Source: Accumulibacter sp. (GTDB taxonomy: Bacteria > Pseudomonadota > Gammaproteobacteria > Burkholderiales > Rhodocyclaceae). From it: a stretch of 64,000 bases of DNA. Positions 10,921-20,260 of this stretch are shown in pieces. The notes beneath the pieces are model-generated. The model was not told where the DNA came from. It was given only the letters and a program-made list of their open reading frames with translations, and made no database searches. The first letter of the stretch is position 1; each line of letters begins with the position of its first letter. Made by a program: the position numbers and the translations under genes. Location: the NCBI RefSeq assembly GCF_029255125.1, contig NZ_JAPUVR010000085.1, positions 62,001 to 126,000 on the forward strand, given 5' to 3'.

Positions 10921-12237
10921 TTGAAACGACGAGCTTTTCTTGCCGCTTCGGCGCTTCTTTCCCTGTTCGCGCCGTCTTCGCTGCTCGCCGCCAACAAGAA
11001 GAAAGGCGCCGGCGCAACCACCTCAGGAAAGCCGACGAGCACGGCCAAGCCAAGCGGCAACGCCGGCCGATCGGCCGGCCGAGCAAGCGCCAAGGCCGGC
11101 CGGAGTTCTACCAAAGCCAGCGCCAAGGGAGCGGCGAGAAGAGAGAGCCGGCGAAGCTACCGCCCGCTCGTCGAGCGCACAAGTCCGCCGCCAGCCGCGG
11201 TAAGCACCCCGCCGCCGATCGAGCGCAACGCGATCAGTCTGCCTGACGAACCGCTGCCGCAATGGCGCACCTACGAGGTGAGTTCGACCATCGCGGTGAA
11301 TAACGTCAAGGGCAAGCTGCGCGTCTGGCTACCTTTGCCACAGTACAAGGACAACCCATGGCAGCGTTCGCTTGGCCATAGCTGGCACGGAAATTTCGAG
11401 CGTGCCGCCGTCTACCGCGACCCGCTCAGCGAAATGGAAGTCTTCTACGCCGACTGGAAAGAGGGCAGTGGCGCCCCACAACTGCAGATCGTCAGCCAGA
11501 TCGCCAAACAGGATCGCCATTTCGACATCACTCGTCGTGGCAGCCTCGCTGAGCGCGGCGAGGTGCTCCGCCATTGTCTGCAATCGACCCAGCGCGTGCC
11601 AACCGACGGGCTCGTTCGCCTGACGGCCGAGCGCGCCATCGGCCGGATCAAGGATCCCGTGGCCCAAGGCAAGGCAATCTACGACTGGGTTCTCGACAAT
11701 ACCGTGTACGATCCGTCGGCGAGCGGGATCGGCCGCGGCGATGTCGAGGCAATGCTCGACAGTGGCCAGTTCAGCGGCAAGAGCGCCGACATCGCGCTCC
11801 TCTTCGTCGGTCTGTGCCGATCGATCGGAATTCCGGCGCGACCGGTCTTCGGCCTGCGCATCGATAACTCGCGCCTGTTCGCCGGTCTCGGCGCCAGCGG
11901 CAACCTGTGCTTCCGACAACATTGCCGGGCCGAGTTCTACACGCCGGGCTACGGCTGGATTCCGGTCGATCCCGCCGATGTGCGCAAGGCGATACACGAC
12001 GAACGTCTGCTGCACGCCGACCCGAAGCTCGTCGTCCTGCGCAAGCTGCTATTTGGCTTCTGGGAAATGAACTGGATCAGTTTCAATGCGGCGCTGGATG
12101 TGCGATTGCAGGGAACCAGCGGGCGCGCGTTGCCCTTCCTTGTCGCACCGCAGGCTGAAGCTGCCGGCCATCGTTTCGACATCTCCGACAGCAGCCGCCT
12201 GAGCTACGTGGTGAACGCCACGCGCATCGACGGCTGA
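10921..12237 (+). CDS. Exported transglutaminase-like (cysteine protease fold) protein
   Basis: Start taken as TTG at 10921 with GGAGAGAG just upstream; this yields 438 residues beginning LKRRAFLAASALLSLFAPSS, a clean signal peptide. Residues 25 to about 90 are a Lys/Ala/Ser/Gly-rich low-complexity linker. The C-terminal half is a transglutaminase core: cysteine in GLCRSIGIPAR, histidine in QHCRAEFYTPGYGW and aspartate in IPVDPADV make the expected Cys-His-Asp triad. The family includes cell-wall and protein-modifying enzymes; the actual substrate is unknown. It is isolated between a terminator and the convergent dnaB. Confidence 0.82.
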   Translation: MKRRAFLAASALLSLFAPSSLLAANKKKGAGATTSGKPTSTAKPSGNAGRSAGRASAKAGRSSTKASAKGAARRESRRSYRPLVERTSPPPAAVSTPPPIERNAISLPDEPLPQWRTYEVSSTIAVNNVKGKLRVWLPLPQYKDNPWQRSLGHSWHGNFERAAVYRDPLSEMEVFYADWKEGSGAPQLQIVSQIAKQDRHFDITRRGSLAERGEVLRHCLQSTQRVPTDGLVRLTAERAIGRIKDPVAQGKAIYDWVLDNTVYDPSASGIGRGDVEAMLDSGQFSGKSADIALLFVGLCRSIGIPARPVFGLRIDNSRLFAGLGASGNLCFRQHCRAEFYTPGYGWIPVDPADVRKAIHDERLLHADPKLVVLRKLLFGFWEMNWISFNAALDVRLQGTSGRALPFLVAPQAEAAGHRFDISDSSRLSYVVNATRIDG

Positions 12238-12261
12238 AAACGCCGCCGCACTCGACCCAGG

Positions 12262-13704
12262 TCAGTACGCGGCGCGGCTGGCGAAGTTCTCGAAACGCGT
12301 GTATTCGCCCAGGAAAGTCAGCCGCACGGTGCCGATCGGCCCGTTGCGCTGCTTGCCAATAATGATCTCGGCAAGCCCCTTGTCGGGCGTATCCGGGTTG
12401 TAGACCTCGTCCCGGTAGATGAACATGATCACGTCGGCATCCTGCTCGATGGCACCGGATTCGCGCAGATCAGACATTACCGGACGCTTGTTCGGCCGCT
12501 GTTCGAGCGATCGGTTAAGCTGCGACAGGGCCATCACCGGAACATTGAGTTCCTTCGCCAAACCCTTGAGCGAACGTGAAATTTCGGAGATTTCCGTGGC
12601 CCGGTTCTCGCCCTGCGAGGTGGCCGACATCAACTGCAGATAATCGATGACGACCAGCCCGAGCTTGCCGCACTGACGGTGCAGGCGGCGCGTCCGGGCG
12701 CGCAGGTCGATCGGGTTGAGCGCCGGCGTCTCATCGATATACAGCGGCGCTTCGTGCATCTTGCCCAGCGCAAACGACAGACGCGACCACTCGTCATCGT
12801 TCAGGCGACCGGTGCGCACGCGGTGTGCGTCGAGCCGTCCAACCGACGAGAGCATGCGCATCGCGAGTTGCGTGCCACCCATTTCCATCGAGAAAACAGC
12901 CACCGGCAGGCCAACCTCGAGCGCCACATGTTCGGCGATATTGAGCGCAAAGGAAGTCTTGCCCATCGATGGACGGCCGGCAACGATCAACAGGTCACCC
13001 GCCTGCAGACCTGCCGTCTTCGCGTCAAGATCGTGGTAACCGCTCGGCAAACCGGTGATGTCGGAAGGATTGTCGCGGTCATGCAGTTCCTGAATGCGTT
13101 CGACAACCTGAGTGAGCAAGGGATTGATGTGAACGAAGCCGCTCTGATGGCGCAAACCGCCTTCGGCAATGGCAAAAACCTTGGCCTCGGCTTCGTCAAG
13201 CAAGGTCTTTGGATCGCGCCCAAGCGGATTCAGCGCACTGCCGGCAATCTCATCGCCAGCCGTCACCAACTGGCGCAGGATCGCCCGCTCGCGCACAATC
13301 TCGGCGTAGCGCCGGATGTTTGCCGCCGACGGCGTGTTGGCTGCCAGTTCGCCAAGGTAGGCAAGACCACCGGTATCGCTGCCCTCGCCCGCCAGATCGA
13401 GGCTTTCGGCAACCGTCACGACATCGGCTGGCTTGGCCCGTTCGAGGAGCTTGCGGATCTGTCGGTAAATCCGTCGGTGCTCGTCGCGGTAGAAATCGCT
13501 TTCGGCAATCAGGTCCGCGATCTTGTCGAAAGCAGCGTTCTCCAGCAGCAACCCGCCGAGGACCGACTGTTCGGCTTCGATTGAATGTGGCGGTACGCGC
13601 AACTGGGCCAAGGCAGAATCGGGCGGCGCATTCCGTTCACGCCGACCACGCGCCGACGATAGCGGTGGCTTGCCGGAATGGGATGAATCCGAAGAAGCGC
13701 TCAA
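12262..13704 (-). CDS. dnaB: Replicative DNA helicase DnaB
   Basis: Hexameric 5'-3' helicase that opens the replication fork. The conserved protein starts at about LRVPPHSIEAEQSVLGGLLL and has the N-terminal collar domain, Walker A GRPSMGKTS and Walker B LVVIDYLQLM, plus the RecA-like C-terminal domain. The start is uncertain: an in-frame ATG at 13809 would place the start codon inside the terminator of the ribosomal operon, so I prefer a TTG at 13704 (480 residues, near family size); TTG at 13716 is an alternative and neither has a clear ribosome site. It lies downstream of rplI on the same strand, a common arrangement. Confidence 0.93.
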   Translation of the reverse strand: MSASSDSSHSGKPPLSSARGRRERNAPPDSALAQLRVPPHSIEAEQSVLGGLLLENAAFDKIADLIAESDFYRDEHRRIYRQIRKLLERAKPADVVTVAESLDLAGEGSDTGGLAYLGELAANTPSAANIRRYAEIVRERAILRQLVTAGDEIAGSALNPLGRDPKTLLDEAEAKVFAIAEGGLRHQSGFVHINPLLTQVVERIQELHDRDNPSDITGLPSGYHDLDAKTAGLQAGDLLIVAGRPSMGKTSFALNIAEHVALEVGLPVAVFSMEMGGTQLAMRMLSSVGRLDAHRVRTGRLNDDEWSRLSFALGKMHEAPLYIDETPALNPIDLRARTRRLHRQCGKLGLVVIDYLQLMSATSQGENRATEISEISRSLKGLAKELNVPVMALSQLNRSLEQRPNKRPVMSDLRESGAIEQDADVIMFIYRDEVYNPDTPDKGLAEIIIGKQRNGPIGTVRLTFLGEYTRFENFASRAAY

Positions 13705-13780
13705 GTCAGTTGGCAAGAGTAATGCAGCGAACGACGGGATGCGGACGTCGGCGCTCGCCTTGCGCGTCCGCCCTGAGCAG

Positions 13781-13814
13781 AAAAAAAGCCTTGCCCGGAC
13801 AACGGACAAGGCTT
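13781..13814 (-). terminator. Rho-independent terminator of the rpsF-priB-rpsR-rplI operon
   Basis: Read on the minus strand, AAGCCTTG and CAAGGCTT form an 8-bp stem around a 13-base loop, followed by a run of thymines. It begins about 46 bases after the rplI stop codon and precedes dnaB, so dnaB probably depends on read-through or its own promoter. Confidence 0.82.
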
Positions 13815-13860
13815 CGTCTGCAGTGCGCCGAGTGGGCGCTCCAGCATGATGATGTCGGGC

Positions 13861-14319
13861 TTACAGCTTGGGTTGCTCGGCAACGACCGCAACCGTGATC
13901 GTCGCCAGAACATCGCCATGCAGGGCAACCTCGATCCGATTCTCACCGACGTTCTTCAACGGCCCCTTGGGCATACGCACGGCCGACTTCTCGATCTCGA
14001 AACCCAGCCCGCGCAGACCATCGGCGATATCGAAGTTGCTCACCGAACCAAAAAGCCGGCCATCGACGCCCGCCTTGCGAGCGATCCGCACCACCACGTC
14101 AGCCATTTGCGCAGCCTGCTCCTGGGCCGCCGCCAGCTTGGCAGCGGCGGCGTTCTCGAGTTCGGCACGCTTGGTTTCGAACTCCTGCAGCGCGGCCGGC
14201 GTCGCCCGCTTTGCCCGGCCAGTCGGAATCAGAAAATTGCGCGCGTAGCCATCCCTGACCTTGACCAGATCACCGAGGTTGCCGAGATGCGCGACCTTTT
14301 CCATCAGAATGATTTGCAT
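13861..14319 (-). CDS. rplI: 50S ribosomal protein bL9
   Basis: The 152-residue protein has the bL9 signature [20 protein letters not shown] (residues 14-33) in the N-terminal rRNA-binding domain, a long connecting helix rich in Ala, Glu and Gln, and a C-terminal domain. It starts 15 bases downstream of rpsR and is the last gene of the ribosomal operon before its terminator. Confidence 0.97.
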   Translation of the reverse strand: MQIILMEKVAHLGNLGDLVKVRDGYARNFLIPTGRAKRATPAALQEFETKRAELENAAAAKLAAAQEQAAQMADVVVRIARKAGVDGRLFGSVSNFDIADGLRGLGFEIEKSAVRMPKGPLKNVGENRIEVALHGDVLATITVAVVAEQPKL

Positions 14320-14334
14320 CGATCCACTCCTCGC

Positions 14335-14610
14335 TTACTGATGATTGTCGGTGTACGGCAGGAGCGCCAGAAAACGCGCCCGTTTGATCGCGATCGACAG
14401 CATCCGCTGATAGCCTGCCTTCGTGCCGGTCAGACGTGCCGGCATGATCTTGGCGTTTTCAGCAATGTACTCCTTGAACAGATCGACATCCTTGTAGTCG
14501 ATCTCCTCCATCTTCTCGGCGGTAAAGCGGCAGAAGCGCCGCCGCTTGAACAGGCCACTGCCCCGCTTCTTGACGTTCTTTTCATCCTTCTTCTTGAAGA
14601 ACCTTGCCAT
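14335..14610 (-). CDS. rpsR: 30S ribosomal protein bS18
   Basis: A basic 91-residue protein starting [12 protein letters not shown], with the conserved segments [11 protein letters not shown] and [13 protein letters not shown] and the C-terminal [13 protein letters not shown]. The start at 14610 is chosen because MARFF is the family N-terminus and AAGGAAAG lies just upstream on the minus strand; an earlier in-frame ATG at 14634 would add eight non-conserved residues. It overlaps the end of priB by 29 bases, consistent with translational coupling. Confidence 0.97.
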   Translation of the reverse strand: MARFFKKKDEKNVKKRGSGLFKRRRFCRFTAEKMEEIDYKDVDLFKEYIAENAKIMPARLTGTKAGYQRMLSIAIKRARFLALLPYTDNHQ

Positions 14611-14914
14611 CTTGCTTTCCTTCAACAAATTCAATCTTGGTTACATGCATCTGCAACTGCCGGCCGTGCCGACTGCGGGCAGCCAGGAAACCGCCCAGCA
14701 CGAGTTCGACCCCCGGCTTTGCCGCCTGCAGCAACTGCGCGGCAGCCGCCAACGCGATCAGCCGAACCTCACAATCGACACGGCGCGGGCTACCTGCCTC
14801 GAGCTGCTCGGACTGGTGCCTGAGCACACCCTCGACAACCGGCACGCCCGCCGGCGTAAAGCGTGGCGCCTGTCGCTCGACAAGCACGCCAGCCACTTCG
14901 ATGCGGTTCAGCAA
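14582..14914 (-). CDS. priB: Primosomal replication protein PriB (N)
   Basis: Single-stranded DNA-binding OB-fold protein that helps restart stalled replication forks with PriA. The 110-residue frame begins at TTG 14914 (LLNRIEV region read as [15 protein letters not shown]); a stop codon lies two codons upstream, so no ATG start is available. [17 protein letters not shown] and the central [13 protein letters not shown] segment are typical of betaproteobacterial PriB. It lies between rpsF (11-base gap) and rpsR (29-base overlap), the standard position of the gene. Confidence 0.9.
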   Translation of the reverse strand: MLNRIEVAGVLVERQAPRFTPAGVPVVEGVLRHQSEQLEAGSPRRVDCEVRLIALAAAAQLLQAAKPGVELVLGGFLAARSRHGRQLQMHVTKIEFVEGKQDGKVLQEEG

Positions 14915-14925
14915 AGCCTAGATGA

Positions 14926-15312
14926 TCAGGCAGTTGGCGGCGCGGCGCTGTCTGCCTCGGACGCTGGACGCACCTCAAGCAGCGACTTTGACTTCTCGTC
15001 CTTCATCATTGGCGACGGCGCGCTGACTGCACGCTTCGTGCGAATCGTCAGATGGCGGAGAATCGCGTCGTTGAACTTGAAGCCATGTTCGAGTTCTCCT
15101 AGCGTTGCACCGTCGCATTCGAGGTTCATCAGCACGTAATGCGCCTTGTGCAACTTCTGAATCGGATAAGCAAGCTGGCGACGCCCCCAGTCCTCAAGGC
15201 GGTGAATCTGACCACCGCGCGCCGCAATCAGTGTCTTGTAGCGGTCGACCATCGCAGGCACTTGTTCACTCTGGTCCGGATGGACGATCAGAACGATTTC
15301 GTAATGACGCAT
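14926..15312 (-). CDS. rpsF: 30S ribosomal protein bS6
   Basis: The 128-residue protein starts [18 protein letters not shown] and contains the bS6 core [20 protein letters not shown], where the ferredoxin-like fold contacts bS18. The C-terminal tail is acidic and Ser/Ala rich, as in many bacteria. ATG at 15312 is preferred over an upstream ATG six bases earlier because it gives the conserved N-terminus and is preceded by AAGGAG. First gene of the rpsF-priB-rpsR-rplI operon. Confidence 0.97.
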   Translation of the reverse strand: MRHYEIVLIVHPDQSEQVPAMVDRYKTLIAARGGQIHRLEDWGRRQLAYPIQKLHKAHYVLMNLECDGATLGELEHGFKFNDAILRHLTIRTKRAVSAPSPMMKDEKSKSLLEVRPASEADSAAPPTA

Positions 15313-15376
15313 GCACACTCCTTATGGCTGAAGCCCCCCGCCATGCGAACGGTGGAGCAAGTGGAAAAAACGTGGG

Positions 15377-15406
15377 AGTATAGCCGCCTACCGGGCTGGT
15401 GAGCAA
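15377..15406 (-). promoter_or_regulatory. Candidate sigma-70 promoter of the rpsF operon
   Basis: On the minus strand, TTGCTC and TATACT are separated by 18 bases, 65 bases ahead of the rpsF start. The -10 hexamer is good and the -35 is weak. Assigned by eye only. Confidence 0.4.
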
Positions 15407-15475
15407 GGGTGCAATCGAAAGATCGAAAGAGCCCTCAGCCTGCGGCCAGCGGGACAAGTCGCGCTGGCAAACAGA

Positions 15476-17176
15476 CTAGGATGCGGCCGCTCGGCACAGC
15501 CAGCGCCAAACCCAGCCTTCCGCATCCTTTCCGGTGAGCACGTAGTCGAGTACGTTCCGATTGTCCAGGGTCAGATTCTGCGCCGTACGCGCCTCGCGCG
15601 TTCCAGCGAAGAGTAACTGGTCGCCTGGCTGCAACATGCATTCTCGACCCGGGAGCTCGTGATCGGCGCCCTCGCGCAGCAGCAGTAGCGGTAACAGCGG
15701 CAGCGGATCATCGCGCTTCGCCGGGTCACGGCACAAGAGATCAAGTTGCATCTCTCCCTGTTCAATCATCAGGAACCTGTGCACCGCTGGCGAATCGGCA
15801 GCATTCAAACGTATGCTCCAGACGAGCGGCATACGGTTGCCGCAGAGCGCTTCGATCTCCCTGCCCAGCGCTTCGGCCCGCCCCTCTGGCCAGGCGCGAA
15901 TCAGGCGCAGAAAGCGAGGCAACAGCGGTGAGACAATCAGGGCCAGGCACTCGCGCGCAATGATGCGCGAGGGAACCATCGTAAAATCGGCATCATAGGC
16001 GTCGAAAAGCACTTGGTTGGCAACTCTGTTCTGGCGCAGAACGACGAAGAGATCGCGATTGATTTCCTTTGCGGTCATCGCAATCGACAGATTCTTGGTG
16101 TCGTTGTTGCTGCCGGCAACAATCCCCACGGCCTTGTCGATTCCCGCCCGGCGCAAAGGTTCAGCCTCGGTACCGTGACCGACGACATGACGAACGCCGG
16201 CGAGCACCTCTGGCTCGGGATCGATCACGGTCAGGCTGACCCCCTGGCGTACCAGATTACGCACGACTGCCTGGCCAAAACGGCCATAGCCGCAGATCAC
16301 CCACTCGCCGACCGGCGGATCATGCCGTTCTGGAATCTCCTGGCCGGGCAAGCCGGTCAACAGGTCGACCAGGCGATACCAGTTCGGCGAGTGAATGGCC
16401 TGCGCCAGATAGTCGGCGAACTTCTCGAAGTGATTGACCACGTAATGCGTTCCGAACGACATCATGTTGGCTTCGACCGCCGGACTGGCCACGCGCGCGA
16501 TGATCGTCAGACGCGGATTGATCAGGCGACTGGCAATCGCCACGGCGAGGTTGGCTGAATCGTCGTCGGTAACCGCCAGCACGCCGCGACAACTACGATG
16601 CTGCAGCCCTGCCAGCAGGAGCTGTTGCGGCTGCGCCGCGTCGGCGCAGAGGACCAGCAAGTCGGCAGCGAATTCTTCCAGCTCGAGTTCCTGAATGCGC
16701 ATCTCGTTCTGTTCGATTGCCACCACACGAACGCCGTCGCGATCGAGCGCGCGCGCAATCAGCAGCCCCGTTTCGCCGCAGCCGCAGATGATGTAGAAAG
16801 GCTCGCCGAGCTGGCGCACGCGGCGGGCAAAACGACCATTCAGCAGCACCTGTTGGAATCCCTTGTCCTGCACCAGGGCCAACAAGCTAATGATCGAGTA
16901 CGACCAACCGATCACCGAAAGAAAGATGCAGACCGTGACCCACATGCGCTGTGCTTCGGAAAATGCGTTGGGCAACTCGCCAAAGCCGATCGTGCTTGCC
17001 GTATAGCTGACGAAGTAAAACGCATGAAAGAAGCTCATCGGCGGCGCCGGCTTGCCCTGCGCGTCGACTCCGGGGATCAAGGTCAGGCCGCAGGTCGACA
17101 CCGCATAGATGACGACGAGGACGATCAGTGGCGCGCGCATGCGGCGCAGCGCGAGGAAGAAGACGCTGGTGTTCAT
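15476..17176 (-). CDS. Potassium channel protein with two RCK (TrkA-N) domains
   Basis: A 566-residue inner-membrane channel. The N-terminal module has two transmembrane helices flanking a pore loop with selectivity filter TIGFG (residues 62-66). After the membrane part come two Rossmann domains: the first has CGCGETGLLIARAL, the second ICGYGRFGQAVVRNL, so both keep glycine-rich dinucleotide loops, each followed by a TrkA-C-like segment. This build suggests ligand-gated K+ conductance. It lies 11 bases downstream of a DUF6394 membrane gene, which probably belongs to the same operon. The ligand is not known. Confidence 0.9.
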   Translation of the reverse strand: MNTSVFFLALRRMRAPLIVLVVIYAVSTCGLTLIPGVDAQGKPAPPMSFFHAFYFVSYTASTIGFGELPNAFSEAQRMWVTVCIFLSVIGWSYSIISLLALVQDKGFQQVLLNGRFARRVRQLGEPFYIICGCGETGLLIARALDRDGVRVVAIEQNEMRIQELELEEFAADLLVLCADAAQPQQLLLAGLQHRSCRGVLAVTDDDSANLAVAIASRLINPRLTIIARVASPAVEANMMSFGTHYVVNHFEKFADYLAQAIHSPNWYRLVDLLTGLPGQEIPERHDPPVGEWVICGYGRFGQAVVRNLVRQGVSLTVIDPEPEVLAGVRHVVGHGTEAEPLRRAGIDKAVGIVAGSNNDTKNLSIAMTAKEINRDLFVVLRQNRVANQVLFDAYDADFTMVPSRIIARECLALIVSPLLPRFLRLIRAWPEGRAEALGREIEALCGNRMPLVWSIRLNAADSPAVHRFLMIEQGEMQLDLLCRDPAKRDDPLPLLPLLLLREGADHELPGRECMLQPGDQLLFAGTREARTAQNLTLDNRNVLDYVLTGKDAEGWVWRWLCRAAAS

Positions 17177-17187
17177 GGCAACGCCAC

Positions 17188-17571
17188 TCAGCGGCGCAGC
17201 ATCACCGTTTCGACAATCAGCAGGATGACCGACACGACGTTGGCAAACAGCGCACCGCCGCTCAGCGAGACGACGCTAGTCGTCACCTCGGCGGTCATCC
17301 CGTCGCCGCTGACGTGCACGGCGATTGCCCAGACGCAGGCTGCGGCAACGAGTTGCAAGTCGGCAACCAGACTCGTCGAGAGATGGACGGCGCCAATCTG
17401 TGTGCGGTCACCGAATTTCAGAATCGTTGCGATAAGGTTGACGACGATCGCCGCAAACAGCTCGTAAATGTGGTGATGCATCGGATTGTCGATCTCGCCG
17501 ATGAAAAAGCCGAAGTTCAAGGTTGCGGCCAAGACGATGAAAAATCCGAAAACCACCTTCTCCAGGTTCAT
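17188..17571 (-). CDS. DUF6394 family small membrane protein
   Basis: A 127-residue protein with about four predicted transmembrane helices (for example VVFGFFIVLAATLNFGFFIG near the N-terminus and VVSVILLIVETVM near the C-terminus) and a conserved-looking NPMHHHIYELFAAIVVNLIATI segment. I recognise the family as DUF6394, a conserved protein commonly encoded next to RCK-type potassium channels; its biochemical function is undescribed. The 11-base spacing to the channel gene supports co-expression, and a role as channel accessory subunit is an inference. Confidence 0.75.
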   Translation of the reverse strand: MNLEKVVFGFFIVLAATLNFGFFIGEIDNPMHHHIYELFAAIVVNLIATILKFGDRTQIGAVHLSTSLVADLQLVAAACVWAIAVHVSGDGMTAEVTTSVVSLSGGALFANVVSVILLIVETVMLRR

Positions 17572-17678
17572 GCGCAGAATCTCCAGTTCGCTCCTCAGAC
17601 CGGCCAGCCGACAAAGCGGCTATCGTCGCGCCACACACGCTCTGCCCCCCGCCAGTTTCCCCCGCTCGGTTCAACGCG

Positions 17679-19268
17679 TCAGTTCGGCGCCGTTGCCGCC
17701 CCATCACCGCTCGGGCCAACGCGAATCAGTTCGGCCGAACCTCGGCTGGAAGTGAGCTTGCTGCTGACTGCCCGTGGAACGACCGACGATCCGCTCATCG
17801 CTGCCCCCAGGCCACCACCCAGGAGCGGCGGCGTCGAGAAGCGCTCCAGCACCACCTGATTGCTGCGTTGATCATCAGCGCCCTCTCGGCGCAGCGCGGC
17901 CGGACGGCCAAGACCTGATCGGACATGGAAACTCAAGGCGCCGGCGGCCGGTGGCGTGGAGACGATCTGCTCGGGCTGTCCGCCCCGCCAGTGCAAGAAG
18001 GCAGCGGCGACATAGGCGGTCGCCTTGTCGGTGTGAATCGTCTCGCGGTAGCGCATGGCCGCATCGGCCAGCGCGCGCTCCGCAAACCGTGGGTTTCGGT
18101 TGTCGACCCAGGTACCCAGAAGACTGGTGAACACCAGTATGGTGATCGCCGCCAAAGAAAACCGCCGCCAATGTTGCAGGCCCAGACGGCCATACAGCCA
18201 GAACGAGGTGGCCACCAGGAAGAAATACGTGGGAGCCAGGTAGTAGCGTGCGTGTATCCGCATGCTGGCCAAGGCAAACGCCGCAAAGACGGCCCAGATC
18301 AGGCCGAGGGCAAGCGCCGGTACAATCAACTGGTCAGCCTGCCTTCGCGCCACAGGCAACTGGCTATCGCGTTTGCGCCAACACCAGGCGAGCACGAGCA
18401 AAGCGAGCAACAGCCAGTAAAACGCGCCGAACGCGTGCTTGCTGACCAACATGATGAAGGGATCGATAAGATCGTAGACGCGCAGGTTGCCGGTATCGTC
18501 GAAGGTGAAGGGGGGAACCGCCATCCGGGAGACGTGCGAGCGCGTCGCGAGCAATGCCCGAAAGCGGGCGAAAGGATCCCCGGCGCTTGCCGCAAAGTAC
18601 ATACATTCGAGAAGCACGACGCCGAGAAATCCTACCGCGGACCACAGGTACTTGGTCCGCGGCAGGCCGTAACCCAGCAGGAAGCCCGCTCCCAGCCAGA
18701 TGATCATCGCCGCCGACGTTTCGCGTGACGCGAAAGCGAACGCAATGCACGCGCCACTGCCCAGCATGAGGCCGCTCTGCCGCCGGCTGTCGCCGCACAG
18801 CAAGGACTCGACGGCGAGCCAGAATCCGCATACGCCCCAGAACAGCTCGGCGATATCCGCGGCTGCCATCGTCGAGGTAGTCGCCATGACCGGCAGCGAG
18901 GCAAAGAGCATCGTCGGAATGACGGCCGCTGGCAGTGCAACGAAGCGAGCCAAAGAGAGAAAAGTGACGGTGACCGTCGCCAGCGCGTAAAGACAGCTGG
19001 GCAAGATCAGCGCCCACTCGTGATCGCCAAGGATCCTGAGCGACAGCGCGATCGGCATCGAGACCGCTGTACGCATGCCGCCAAAACCATCAGGCACGTT
19101 CCAGAACGAGTGGCTCAGCGCGCGCCCGGCAAGGTAGTACTCCATGTCGTCACTGCCGATAAAACCGACCCAAGCTGCCGTCTGCAGCCCTGCTGCGCCA
19201 GCGACGCAGAGCACGAGCAGAAGGACTACGCGCCAGAGCCGTGAGCTGGGGTTCTTTTCCGTCAACAT
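17679..19268 (-). CDS. Membrane glycosyltransferase-like protein (GT39/ArnT-type fold)
   Basis: A protein of 529 residues with an N-terminal transmembrane helix followed by FIGSDDMEYYLAGRAL, whose paired acidic residues in the first extracytoplasmic loop are where lipid-linked-sugar transferases of the GT-C fold hold their catalytic aspartate. Some ten hydrophobic helices follow, then a hydrophilic C-terminal tail. ATG 19268 is preferred over an earlier ATG at 19307 because it places the first helix near the N-terminus. It lies next to a GT2 polyprenyl-phosphate glycosyltransferase, the usual donor-making partner. The acceptor is unknown. Confidence 0.65.
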   Translation of the reverse strand: MLTEKNPSSRLWRVVLLLVLCVAGAAGLQTAAWVGFIGSDDMEYYLAGRALSHSFWNVPDGFGGMRTAVSMPIALSLRILGDHEWALILPSCLYALATVTVTFLSLARFVALPAAVIPTMLFASLPVMATTSTMAAADIAELFWGVCGFWLAVESLLCGDSRRQSGLMLGSGACIAFAFASRETSAAMIIWLGAGFLLGYGLPRTKYLWSAVGFLGVVLLECMYFAASAGDPFARFRALLATRSHVSRMAVPPFTFDDTGNLRVYDLIDPFIMLVSKHAFGAFYWLLLALLVLAWCWRKRDSQLPVARRQADQLIVPALALGLIWAVFAAFALASMRIHARYYLAPTYFFLVATSFWLYGRLGLQHWRRFSLAAITILVFTSLLGTWVDNRNPRFAERALADAAMRYRETIHTDKATAYVAAAFLHWRGGQPEQIVSTPPAAGALSFHVRSGLGRPAALRREGADDQRSNQVVLERFSTPPLLGGGLGAAMSGSSVVPRAVSSKLTSSRGSAELIRVGPSGDGAATAPN

Positions 19269-19360
19269 GTCGCTTCCGCTATCGCCACGGGAGGATCGTC
19301 TGTGCAACTCGCCAGAACGAGACAGCCGGATGACCGGGTCTCGTGACCACTGGATGTGCG

Positions 19361-20260
19361 CTAGCCATCCGCGCCACCAATCTCCTCAACATCGGAGATG
19401 GCCTCGCCGCGCCGCAAAGCACTCACCTGATCGACGAGAATCCCGAACAGGAAGAAGTGCAGTGCGGCGAGAATCATCAGGATGCCTTTCAGGCTTGCCT
19501 CGCCGACGGTTGAGTAGGCGTGCACAATATAGAACAGGCCGATCGCCAGCGTGGCACCGCTGACCGGGAGAAACACGCGCAGCGGGGCAAAGATGGTGAC
19601 CAGCCGAATGATCAGCAGAAGCGTCCGGAAGCCGTCGCTGACGGTCACCGAACTCACCCCGCTGGCGCGCGGCTGGATCTCGATCGGCACATACCCGACG
19701 GTAAATCCACCCCGGATGCAGGCGATCGTGCTCGTTGTCGAGAATGAAAAACCATCCGGCATCAGCGGCAGAATTCTCAGCGCCAGGCGACGATCGATCG
19801 CCCGCAGACCACTGTTGAAATCCGGGATGCGGCGGCCAGCAAGCCGATTGACCACCCAGGTGAGAACACGCTTGCCCGGCTTGCGCCACAGGGGCGAGCC
19901 GGCCGTCCCCTTGCGCTGGCCAACGACCATGTCGTAGCGCTCCCGATTGCTCAGGAGCCGCGCCAAGTCCTCCGAGCGATGCTGGCCGTCGGCATCCATG
20001 AAGACGACGGTATGGCCTTTCGCCGCACGAATCCCGGTCTTCAGCGACGCACCATAGCCCTTGTTGTAGGGATGAGTGATGACGCGTGCGCCAGCCGCGC
20101 GCGCGCGCTCCGCGGTGCGGTCATCCGACCCGTCGTCGATGACGAGGATCTCGAAACTCGTACTGGTTCTGGGCAGCACTTCGGCAAGGCCACGCACGAC
20201 ATCGCCGATCGCACCTTCCTCGCGAAAGGCCGGGATTACAACGGAAAACTCCAAGTGCAT
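19361..20260 (-). CDS. GT2 family glycosyltransferase, polyprenyl-phosphate sugar synthase-like
   Basis: The 299-residue protein has a GT-A catalytic domain with VVIPAFREEGAIGDVV at the N-terminus, EILVIDDGSDDRTAE, and the metal-binding DAD at residues 89-91 in VFMDADGQH, followed by two C-terminal transmembrane helices. This is the layout of dolichyl- or undecaprenyl-phosphate mannose/glucose synthases. It probably makes a lipid-linked sugar donor used by the membrane glycosyltransferase 92 bases downstream. The sugar cannot be told from sequence. Confidence 0.85.
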   Translation of the reverse strand: MHLEFSVVIPAFREEGAIGDVVRGLAEVLPRTSTSFEILVIDDGSDDRTAERARAAGARVITHPYNKGYGASLKTGIRAAKGHTVVFMDADGQHRSEDLARLLSNRERYDMVVGQRKGTAGSPLWRKPGKRVLTWVVNRLAGRRIPDFNSGLRAIDRRLALRILPLMPDGFSFSTTSTIACIRGGFTVGYVPIEIQPRASGVSSVTVSDGFRTLLLIIRLVTIFAPLRVFLPVSGATLAIGLFYIVHAYSTVGEASLKGILMILAALHFFLFGILVDQVSALRRGEAISDVEEIGGADG

